Shown here piece after piece: positions 1 through 6,633 of a stretch of 36,020 nucleotides of DNA. Position numbers and translations under genes: made by a program. The stretch covers positions 1-36,020 of the forward strand of contig JASEGJ010000011.1 of the NCBI GenBank assembly GCA_030018135.1, written 5' to 3'. How positions within the stretch are numbered: position 1 is the first letter of the stretch; the number at the start of each line of letters is the position of its first letter. The notes beneath the pieces were generated by a model. The model searched no databases and was not told the DNA's origin. It saw nothing but the letters and a program-made list of their open reading frames with translations. This DNA is from Candidatus Hodarchaeaceae archaeon. GTDB taxonomy: Archaea > Hadarchaeota > Hadarchaeia > Hadarchaeales > Hadarchaeaceae.

Positions 1-33
1 ACTGATGAAAAGAAGGTCAAAAAAAGCTCCGTT

Positions 34-240
34 TTAAAAACAGCTTAATACGTACTCTTCATACCATTTATATGGGGCGTAATGAACTGGAAACCTTACA
101 ATTTTTATGTTCCACTCTTTCATTTTCTCAAAATAACTTTTATCCCATTTTTTGCTAGTATAGCATTTCGCCGACGCCTCCGAGCTATTTAAAGTGTGGT
201 TTTGCCGTCTAAACGCAGATTTGAACGAGAATTTTAAGGG
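34..240 (-). pseudogene. Decayed fragment resembling the N-terminal part of a GH5-type glycosidase
   Basis: On the minus strand an open frame runs from after a TAA at 241-243 to a TAA at 36-34. Its second half reads like protein, with KSYFEKMKEWNIKIVRFPVH followed by YAPYKWY. In GH5 cellulases a similar stretch precedes a conserved R in VRxPV, as in FExMKEWGFNxVRxP. There is no room for a catalytic domain before the stop, and the only in-frame ATG (121-123) would give about 29 residues. I read it as a remnant, or as a gene broken near its start whose rest lies left of the window. The family call rests on one short motif and is weak. Confidence 0.3.
185..194 (-). promoter_or_regulatory. TATA-like box ahead of the glycosidase-like fragment
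   Basis: The minus strand reads CTTTAAATAG here, a good archaeal TATA element. Transcription would start near 160-168, inside the open fragment, so it may be a relic or may serve an unseen gene left of the window. Confidence 0.3.
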
Positions 241-330
241 TTAGAGAAACGCAAACCCACCAAAGACCCAACGATCTTCAATTTCTCAGAAAAGTCCTCG
301 TAAAACCAAGAATTTCGCCGAATAGACGCA

Positions 331-849
331 TTACGAGGGCGTAGTCAGCTTAATACATACTCCATCGTCTTTGATCTCGTCCCTCAGGACCGCTTCCCGC
401 ACGAACCCAAGTTTTCCATGAAGGGCCTTGGATGGCTCATTGTCCTCGAACACGCACGACCTGACGATTTCAATTTCCGCCCTCTCAGCCATCCTCAGGG
501 CCTCGCGGGAGATGGCCTCGGCAATCCCCAACCGACGATACCTCCTCTTAACCCCGATCCCAAAGTTCGCCACATGCGACATTCTGTGTGTCCTCCTCCT
601 GAGTTCACAGACCGATACAATTTCTCCATTTTTCTCGGCTACGAGCATGATGATTTGTCCCCTTTTGATCCCGTCGATTTGCCTCCGGAGCCGTGCCCGC
701 TCCGTTCTCAACGCTACCTCTTTGTCGATGTTTATAGGGGCACCCTCCTTAACCAGCTCGTTGATGTATTCCAAGCAAGCTTTGGCATCCTTCATCTTTG
801 GCTCCCTAAAGATGAACGTACTTCCGTCCCTCGCCACAAACTTCAGCAT
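331..849 (-). CDS. GNAT-family N-acetyltransferase
   Basis: A 172-aa protein, the usual size for a single GNAT domain, which transfers an acetyl group from acetyl-CoA to an amine. The beta4 strand leads into the acetyl-CoA pyrophosphate-binding motif with RRYRRLGIA at about residues 102-110 (consensus R/Q-x-x-G-x-G/A). The late FEDNEPSKALHGKLGF segment matches the typical GNAT C-terminal pattern, in which an N and an aliphatic-GF end are conserved. The start follows an AGGGG sequence. It sits 8 nt downstream of the phosphoribosyltransferase-like gene on the same strand and is probably co-transcribed with it. The substrate cannot be read from the sequence; RimI-like protein acetylation or small-molecule acetylation are both possible. 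Confidence 0.85.
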   Translation of the reverse strand: MLKFVARDGSTFIFREPKMKDAKACLEYINELVKEGAPINIDKEVALRTERARLRRQIDGIKRGQIIMLVAEKNGEIVSVCELRRRTHRMSHVANFGIGVKRRYRRLGIAEAISREALRMAERAEIEIVRSCVFEDNEPSKALHGKLGFVREAVLRDEIKDDGVCIKLTTPS

Positions 850-857
850 TAGAACCC

Positions 858-1820
858 CTAAGGTCTGGAGGCCTTGACGAGCTGCCGATTCAGCCTCTTA
901 AGCTCGAGCCTCGCCTCCCTCTCCACCCTCCTCAGAACTTCCTTACTCTTCTTATCCTTCGCCGCCTTCAGCGAACTCCGAACGAACTTGAGCACGTCCT
1001 CAAGGTGGCGCTCGGGCTTGAAGTTCCGATCGCCCCAGTCGAAAATCGCACATATGTTACTCGGCAGAAAGCCAGTTTCATAATCGCCGTAAAGTCTGCT
1101 GACGCGCTCCTTTGTTTCATCAGGCAAGATCGCCTCGCCCTCCTTTCGAAAGAGCAAGTCCGTGCCGTTCTCGGCCAGTCCAAACAGCGCCTCGGCGACG
1201 AACAGGTGTATGCGGAAGTCGGGCCACCACTCCCTGAAGCGCTCCTCCCACCAAAGCAGGCGGGAGCAACCTTTAAATGATGCGGCGATGCTGAGGACGA
1301 GCAACTTCCGCACCTCATAATCTCTCCTGCGCAGCTCATCCCGTACCTCCGCGAGCGTTCTACTGAGCGATGCGCCGGTGGCGATGGTGTCGCCGGTCAG
1401 CAACACGCCGTTGTTCGGAAGCGGGTCAAAGTTGCGGTAGGTTACCTCCGCACCGAACTCGCCGCCCGATATCCTAAACCGCTTTGCGCCGACAAAGCAT
1501 CGAGGCAAGTAGCTTTTGAAAAGTTGTCCAAATGCCGCATCAAAACGGTAGCCAAGGCTACCGCGCAACACGACGATCTCGCAGATATCGCGCGTGCTCA
1601 ACCTCCCTAGCCCAGGGAGCATGCTCCAAGCCGCATTCAGGAAGACCTTGCTACACTCGAGCGAAAGCCCTTGGAGCTCATCGCCGCAGACGACCGGGTT
1701 ATAGAGGATTTTTCCTGCTTGGGGCATGCAGATTATATGGGTATTCTTCGGGAGCTCTGGGTGATCAACCCTGTAAACGTTCGCGTCTATCGGCACGTCG
1801 ATCCCTTTGAGACCCCCCAA
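858..1820 (-). CDS. Phosphoribosyltransferase-like protein
   Basis: A 320-aa protein with a PRPP-binding-like motif, VLLTGDTIATGASLSRTL, at about residues 139-156. It matches the type I phosphoribosyltransferase pattern of a hydrophobic strand, an acidic residue, then T-G-x-S/T. An RGSLGYRF segment near residues 86-93 may be the upstream R-G loop of the fold. The first GD replaces the more usual DD/ED, so catalysis is uncertain. The C-terminal 50 residues are a very basic helix rich in K and R, not typical of housekeeping PRTases. The start is TTG at 1820, with a TATA-like element about 30 nt upstream, suggesting a short or absent leader. It is the first gene of a likely two-gene unit with the GNAT gene. 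No substrate can be assigned. Confidence 0.6.
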   Translation of the reverse strand: MGGLKGIDVPIDANVYRVDHPELPKNTHIICMPQAGKILYNPVVCGDELQGLSLECSKVFLNAAWSMLPGLGRLSTRDICEIVVLRGSLGYRFDAAFGQLFKSYLPRCFVGAKRFRISGGEFGAEVTYRNFDPLPNNGVLLTGDTIATGASLSRTLAEVRDELRRRDYEVRKLLVLSIAASFKGCSRLLWWEERFREWWPDFRIHLFVAEALFGLAENGTDLLFRKEGEAILPDETKERVSRLYGDYETGFLPSNICAIFDWGDRNFKPERHLEDVLKFVRSSLKAAKDKKSKEVLRRVEREARLELKRLNRQLVKASRP

Positions 1821-1847
1821 GCTAGCACCGTTGAGCCTTGATTTCCG

Positions 1848-1859
1848 CGATTTATAAAT
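1848..1859 (-). promoter_or_regulatory. TATA box for the phosphoribosyltransferase-like gene
   Basis: The minus strand reads AATTTATAAATC about 30 nt upstream of the TTG start at 1820. This fits a near-leaderless archaeal transcript. Confidence 0.5.
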
Positions 1860-1946
1860 TTCGTGTTTCCTTTAGCCTTTAGTTCCGTTTCCTTAGGCGC
1901 GGCCATACTTGCCAATGACACAATGTCCGTAAAGCTGACGCCTTCC

Positions 1947-2174
1947 TCACGCGACTATCATCGACGTCTCGGTGCTTTTGACTCCCTCGATCGCTTGGAT
2001 CCTCCTCACGACGGTTTCGCCAAGGGCCTTTAGGTCAGCTGCTTCCACCTTTGTGACGACATCGAACCTTCCGGTAGTCGCGTATGCTTCCTTTACACCC
2101 TTCACCTTCTTGATGGCTGCTAGGATGTCAAGCGATTTACCGGCGTCGGCACGGACGAACACGAGCGCTTCCAA
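1947..2174 (-). CDS. Stand-alone Lrp/AsnC ligand-binding (RAM) domain protein
   Basis: A 75-aa protein consisting only of the RAM fold (alpha-beta sandwich) found at the C-terminus of Lrp/AsnC regulators, without a DNA-binding helix-turn-helix. The features are the opening strand ALVFVRADAG, the helix leading to VKGVKEAYATTGRFDVV, and the closing IEGVKSTETSMIV strand. In the family the G-x-x-D turn after the second strand lines the amino-acid pocket. Such proteins oligomerise and are thought to sense amino acids or modulate full Lrp proteins. The start is TTG at 2174, preceded by a GGGGGATC sequence at suitable spacing. It is divergent from lhr. Two further RAM proteins lie at 21171-21792. 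Confidence 0.8.
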   Translation of the reverse strand: MEALVFVRADAGKSLDILAAIKKVKGVKEAYATTGRFDVVTKVEAADLKALGETVVRRIQAIEGVKSTETSMIVA

Positions 2175-2336
2175 AAGATCCCCCCGTTGTTTTCGTTTTC
2201 AGCCGAAATAAAGATTACCCTTTCGGCGACACCTTTGGCGAGCGTTAGTTTGTATTGGATGATGCCGAAAACTCAGCAATTTGGCAGGACGATCACCATA
2301 GGATTGGCTTTCATTTAATTAGGATGAAGCCAATTT

Positions 2337-5264
2337 TTGATTGTGGTAGAATTGAAAAAGGCCGGGGACATCCTCGAACTCTTCTCAAGACCAATAAAGG
2401 AAGCGATCGAGCGAAGGGGCTTCATGGCATTAACTGAACCGCAGGAGAAGGCGATACCCCATATATTCAGGGGCGATAACGTCCTCCTCATCGCGCCCTC
2501 GGGTACCGGCAAGACGGAGGCCGCAATGTTGCCTGTCTTCGACATGCTAATCGCCTCGCAAAAGTCGCCGGGCATCAAGCTTCTCTACGTGACGCCGCTG
2601 AGGGCGCTCAACAGGGACATGCTGGAAAGGCTCGAGTGGTGGTGCAAGGCCCTCGACCTCCGCATAGCCACGAGGCACGGCGATACAGATGTTAGGGAGA
2701 GGGCAAAACAGGCGCTCGCGCCGCCGGATATCCTGATAACCACGCCCGAGACGCTCCAGGCGATCTTGGTCGGCAGGGTGCTCCAGCGCCACCTGCAAGC
2801 CCTGCGATGGGTGGTCGTAGATGAGGTGCACGAACTCGTGAACAACAAACGGGGAAGCCAGCTCGCCCTAGCGCTCGAGAGGCTCAGGCTGGTGGTGGGC
2901 CACGACTTTCAGACGATCGGCCTGTCGGCGACGGTCGGCTCGCCGGATGAGGTGGCTAGGTCGCTAGTCGGCGAGGGGCGCGAATGCATCATTCTAAAGG
3001 TTCCGGTTGCGAGGATGATGCTCCTCAAGATTTTATACCCGAAACCGACGAAGGAGGACTCGGCGCTGGCGGCGAGGCTTTATACATATCCCGAGGTCGC
3101 GGCGCGTCTCCGAGCCATGCGCGAGCTGATGGAGAAGTACCGCTCGACCTTGCTCTTCACAAATACCCGCTCGATAGCCGAAATCCTGGCAAGCCGCTTC
3201 AAGACTTGGGACATAAACGCACCCATAAGCATTCATCACGGCAGCCTGTCGAAGCCCTCGAGGCTTCAAACTGAGGGCGGGTTAAAGCAGGGTTCCCTAA
3301 AGGGCGTCGTCTGCACATCGTCGCTCGAACTCGGGATAGACATCGGCTCAATAGAACTCGTCATTCAGTACAACTCGCCGCGCCAAGTTACGAGGCTTGT
3401 GCAAAGGGTCGGGCGAAGCGGCCATTGGCTTGAGTGGGTCGCAGAGGGCGCGATAGTGTGCATGGACTCGGACGACCTCTTTGAATCGGCGGTCATAGCC
3501 AGACGGGGGCTCCAAGAAGACCTAGAATCGGTCAACATCCCGAGAAAGCCCCTCGATGTGCTGGCGCATCAAATTGCTGGCCTGCTCATGCAGCGGGAAA
3601 CTTGGTCGCTCTCCGAGATCTTAAAGCTGTTCACCAAAGCTTACCCCTACCGTGACCTTGACAGGCGCGAGCTGCAGGAAGTGTTAAACTATATGTATAC
3701 TAGAAGCCCCCGACTGGCGAATCTTTCCGCGGACGGAAAACTGGTTTCAAAGCCGTTCAATCGAAAGCCTCTTTATGACTATTACTTCTCCAAACTTTCC
3801 ACGATTCCGGAGGAGGTACAATACCTCGCGGTTGATGACGTGACAAATTCGCCCGTGGGCTTGCTCGACGAGGCTTTCCTCGCTGAGCATGGGGAGCCGG
3901 GGACGAGGTTGATCCTCAGGGGCTCGGCTTGGGAGGTACTCCACATCTATGAGAACACCGTCTACCTGAAGCCCGAGCACGACCCGACCGGTGCGATACC
4001 GAGCTGGGTGGGCGAGGAGATACCTGTACCGCTGGAGGTCGCGATGGAGGTCGGGGAAATCAGAAGGCTTGTTGAGCAGGAGATCGCGGACGGCAAGTCC
4101 GTATCGAACATCGTCGAGGGATTAAGCACGAGATACCCGATCGACGGAGAGGTGGCCGAGCGCGGCCTGTTGGAGATGCTCGAGCAATTGAAGCGAGGCC
4201 TACCGCTGCCCACGGATCAAAGGGCGACCGTCGAAGAGTGGGGAGAGATGATCATTGTGAACTGCACCTTCGGCTTGCTCGTCAATCGCACGCTCGCCCG
4301 ACTTTTGGGACATGTGCTCAGCGAGAAGATCGGCGCCTCCGTTGGGGTGCATCAGGACCCATATCGAATCGTGCTCAAAAGCCCCGACCTAACCGCGCGG
4401 GATGTAATCTCAACCATAAAGCAGCTTGCATCTTCGCCGATAAGACCGCTCCTCCGCCAGGCTGTGGCAAAGACCGGGTTGTTCAAGCGCAGATTCATCC
4501 ATGTCGCTAGGCGCTTTGGGGCGATGGAGAAGGGAGCCGAGCTGAGCTCCATGAAGATGTCACGGCTTTTAAAGGCATTTGAGGGGACGGTGGTTCATGA
4601 AGAAGCGATCACCGAAACGCTGGCCAACGATTTCGACGTCGAGGGTACCATGAAGGTGATGGACATGATAAATCGCGGCGACATAGATGTGGTACACATC
4701 GAGAACAAGGGCGAGCTCACGCCGATTTCTAGGGTCGGGATAACAGAGCTCACCTGGAAGAGCGACATCGTGCCGCCCGAGCGGATGCGGAAGGTGCTCA
4801 TCGAGTCCACGCGGGCTAGGGTAATGGGCGAGGGCAAGGTGCTCGCCTGCGCCGACTGCTGGAAATATTGTGAGCTCAAGGCTGTAAAGGACATCCCGCC
4901 GGAGCCCCGCTGCCCCGCATGTGGCTCGCGCTCCATGGGCGCGGTGGACGAGGAATACGAGCGGGTGCGAGAGGCGTTGGAGAAGTTCGCCCACGGCGAA
5001 AAGCCCACGCCACAGGAGGCTAGGATAAAGGGCGAGATCTCGAAAACTTCCAAGCTGGTCGGTAAATATGGCGCATCGGCGGTCGCAGCACTTTCGGCGC
5101 GCGGTTTGACCTTAAGTGAGGTCGAATCCGTTCTGGAGCGGGAAAGCGAGTTGAACTCACGCTTCTTCGAGCTGCTCCTCGAAGCTGAGAGGCAAGCATT
5201 GAGAAAGAGGTTCTTGTTCAGGCCCAGATATCGACTCGGCCGTCGGACCCGGGCGATGAAATGA
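2337..5264 (+). CDS. lhr: Lhr-type DEAD/DEAH-box helicase
   Basis: A 975-aa superfamily 2 helicase of the Lhr family (ATP-dependent DNA or RNA:DNA unwinding in repair). Visible motifs are Walker A APSGTGKTEAA (about 53-63), TPLRALNRD, motif II VVVDEVHEL (DEVH at 162-165), motif III GLSATVG (195-201), and in RecA2 SSLELGIDIG and QRVGRSGH. A winged-helix and Lhr-core region follows. A four-cysteine ribbon near the C-terminus (C838, C841, C859, C862) resembles that of archaeal Lhr2-type proteins. The start is TTG at 2337, or GTG at 2343. A TTTAATTA element at 2313-2320 lies 17-25 nt upstream, so the mRNA is probably leaderless. Its stop lies only 9 nt from the stop of the convergent KITE-like gene. 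Confidence 0.93.
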   Translation: MIVVELKKAGDILELFSRPIKEAIERRGFMALTEPQEKAIPHIFRGDNVLLIAPSGTGKTEAAMLPVFDMLIASQKSPGIKLLYVTPLRALNRDMLERLEWWCKALDLRIATRHGDTDVRERAKQALAPPDILITTPETLQAILVGRVLQRHLQALRWVVVDEVHELVNNKRGSQLALALERLRLVVGHDFQTIGLSATVGSPDEVARSLVGEGRECIILKVPVARMMLLKILYPKPTKEDSALAARLYTYPEVAARLRAMRELMEKYRSTLLFTNTRSIAEILASRFKTWDINAPISIHHGSLSKPSRLQTEGGLKQGSLKGVVCTSSLELGIDIGSIELVIQYNSPRQVTRLVQRVGRSGHWLEWVAEGAIVCMDSDDLFESAVIARRGLQEDLESVNIPRKPLDVLAHQIAGLLMQRETWSLSEILKLFTKAYPYRDLDRRELQEVLNYMYTRSPRLANLSADGKLVSKPFNRKPLYDYYFSKLSTIPEEVQYLAVDDVTNSPVGLLDEAFLAEHGEPGTRLILRGSAWEVLHIYENTVYLKPEHDPTGAIPSWVGEEIPVPLEVAMEVGEIRRLVEQEIADGKSVSNIVEGLSTRYPIDGEVAERGLLEMLEQLKRGLPLPTDQRATVEEWGEMIIVNCTFGLLVNRTLARLLGHVLSEKIGASVGVHQDPYRIVLKSPDLTARDVISTIKQLASSPIRPLLRQAVAKTGLFKRRFIHVARRFGAMEKGAELSSMKMSRLLKAFEGTVVHEEAITETLANDFDVEGTMKVMDMINRGDIDVVHIENKGELTPISRVGITELTWKSDIVPPERMRKVLIESTRARVMGEGKVLACADCWKYCELKAVKDIPPEPRCPACGSRSMGAVDEEYERVREALEKFAHGEKPTPQEARIKGEISKTSKLVGKYGASAVAALSARGLTLSEVESVLERESELNSRFFELLLEAERQALRKRFLFRPRYRLGRRTRAMK

Positions 5265-5273
5265 AGGACTAAA

Positions 5274-5843
5274 TTACTTTAACCCCACTTCCTTCCCCAT
5301 TACCTGCTGAAGCAAGGTCCTGCTATCTATCTCCGCCCTAGCCTTCCAACCAGCGTAGAGCATGTCCTGTTCATCCTGCGACAGATAACCCCGCTTGATG
5401 AAGCGGTCGAGCGTCATCCCCACCACCCACTCGGGGAACTTTTCCTTGAGGAGCTGCTCCACCTCGCCTCTCGACGCCTTGCCATGTTTGGAGTAAAGAT
5501 AGGCCAAGGCAACGGAAAGCATGGCGAGTTCATCAACCCGCCACCCCGAGAGGTGAGCTTCGGTGGGCGATATCGGTCCCTTCGCCACGACATAAAACCT
5601 GGCCCTCTCGAGCTGCTCCTCTGTTGGCTTCGCTGGTTCTTCCGCCTGCTCGTAGACCACTCTTATTTCTAACCCGAGTTCGTCTAGTTGTCTTCGCGCG
5701 AGTTCGAGGATTTTTACGTAGTCCTTCCCCAAGCTCTTCCTCAGCTCCCATCCACGGATGCCTGGGGAGCGATGCCTCTGGAAGAGTAGCAGACGAACCG
5801 CCCGCCTCACCTTTTGAATGAATTCTGCCTCTTCCTCAGCCAT
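5274..5843 (-). CDS. Nse3/MAGE-like tandem winged-helix (KITE) protein
   Basis: A 189-aa protein, last gene of the smc operon; its start overlaps the kleisin gene by 8 nt. I see two winged-helix-like units. The first (about 10-90) contains FIQKVRRAVRLLLFQRH, then LGKDYVKILELARRQLDELG and a strand RFYVVAKG. The second (about 101-182) contains VDELAMLSVALAYLYSKHGK, then LDRFIKRGYLS and GWKARAEIDSRTLLQQVM. In Nse3/MAGE proteins the second unit has the same order: LL..iLs.I..kg, a KYLE-type helix end, then WGPRAxxE followed by an L-rich helix. Nse3 and ScpB are KITE proteins that bind the kleisin of an SMC complex. The call rests on motif order and operon position; a generic ScpB-like KITE is the alternative. 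Confidence 0.6.
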   Translation of the reverse strand: MAEEEAEFIQKVRRAVRLLLFQRHRSPGIRGWELRKSLGKDYVKILELARRQLDELGLEIRVVYEQAEEPAKPTEEQLERARFYVVAKGPISPTEAHLSGWRVDELAMLSVALAYLYSKHGKASRGEVEQLLKEKFPEWVVGMTLDRFIKRGYLSQDEQDMLYAGWKARAEIDSRTLLQQVMGKEVGLK

Positions 5844-6633
5844 GCTTACCGGACCTCCTCGCCTTCTCCCACTGCTCGTGGGTAAGGGGAACCGGCATTG
5901 AACTCATGGGGGCTGCTTTCCCCTGCCCGTCCAGGGGCCTGATGTAAATCTCTCCCTTGAGAGGGTCTTGCTCCAATGTCGCGAGCGCTTGGGAGATCAT
6001 GAAAGCAACATAGTATGCCCTCTCGACGGACTTCTCGTAGGTGTCCTCAAGGACGAACTGCCAATAGTCGACCCTTCCAGACTTTGCCTCTTTCCTCAGC
6101 TGGCTGTAAAGTGCCTCAACCCTCTCCTTCAGCTCCGCCTGGGAGACGAACCTGAACTTAAGCAGCTCGAGTAAGGACATAGAACTCGGCGAGGTCTCGG
6201 CGACCTCCTCCATCCTCATTCGCTCGCGGAGCGGTGGGAGGGTGTTCCAATAGTCTGCCGCCTCCTCAAGCCTCTTCGGCGTGATCTGCTCGAGCACCAT
6301 GAGGGGCCTCCACGCCGCGAGTAGGCAACGTGAGAGCTCCTCCGGCTCGAGGAGCTTGAGCTTCATCTCCACGAGAGTTGGGTCGACGTAAAGCATCGAC
6401 GCCTGCCGCTTGATCCAATCACCCTGAAGCTTAATCACGGTCGAGAGCTCGTTAAACGCCTCCGCATCCGTAAGTAACTCGTCCACCGTCTTCCATCGCG
6501 GCAAATACTTCCTCAGCACCTCTAGCTTTCTCCTCACGTCCACGTCGAAAGGATCCAATCCCTTGAGCCTGACGCTTTGGCAGAGACTTATCACCCTTAG
6601 AAGTTCCCCGAGTGCGACCTTCCTGTTCATCAT
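5836..6633 (-). CDS. Kleisin (ScpA/Nse4-like) subunit of an SMC complex
   Basis: A 265-aa protein between the SMC and KITE-like genes; its ATG overlaps the smc stop by one base (TGATG). The N-terminal part carries RLKGLDPFDVDV (about 22-33), matching the ScpA hallmark LDPWDIDI, then a DAEAFNELSTVIKLQGDWIK helix similar to the ScpA helix that ends in the AxxLxxIKS region. The C-terminal part has AYYVAFMISQALATLEQ then GEIYIRPL (about 207-234), like the kleisin winged helix that ends FLALLEL...Q...F..I.I. In SMC complexes the N-terminus binds one SMC neck and the C-terminus the cap of the partner head, with KITE proteins on the middle. Residues 235-265 are a probably disordered tail. A second ATG at 6630 is equally possible. 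Confidence 0.7.
   Translation of the reverse strand: MMNRKVALGELLRVISLCQSVRLKGLDPFDVDVRRKLEVLRKYLPRWKTVDELLTDAEAFNELSTVIKLQGDWIKRQASMLYVDPTLVEMKLKLLEPEELSRCLLAAWRPLMVLEQITPKRLEEAADYWNTLPPLRERMRMEEVAETSPSSMSLLELLKFRFVSQAELKERVEALYSQLRKEAKSGRVDYWQFVLEDTYEKSVERAYYVAFMISQALATLEQDPLKGEIYIRPLDGQGKAAPMSSMPVPLTHEQWEKARRSGKHG

Noticed and set aside
1-12. TGATGA at the window start as a C/D box RNA.
   Set aside because: No D or D' box within about 60 nt.
418-852. Plus-strand open frame of 144 aa opposite the GNAT gene.
   Set aside because: The minus strand carries the recognisable acetyltransferase; this is a shadow in GC-rich DNA.
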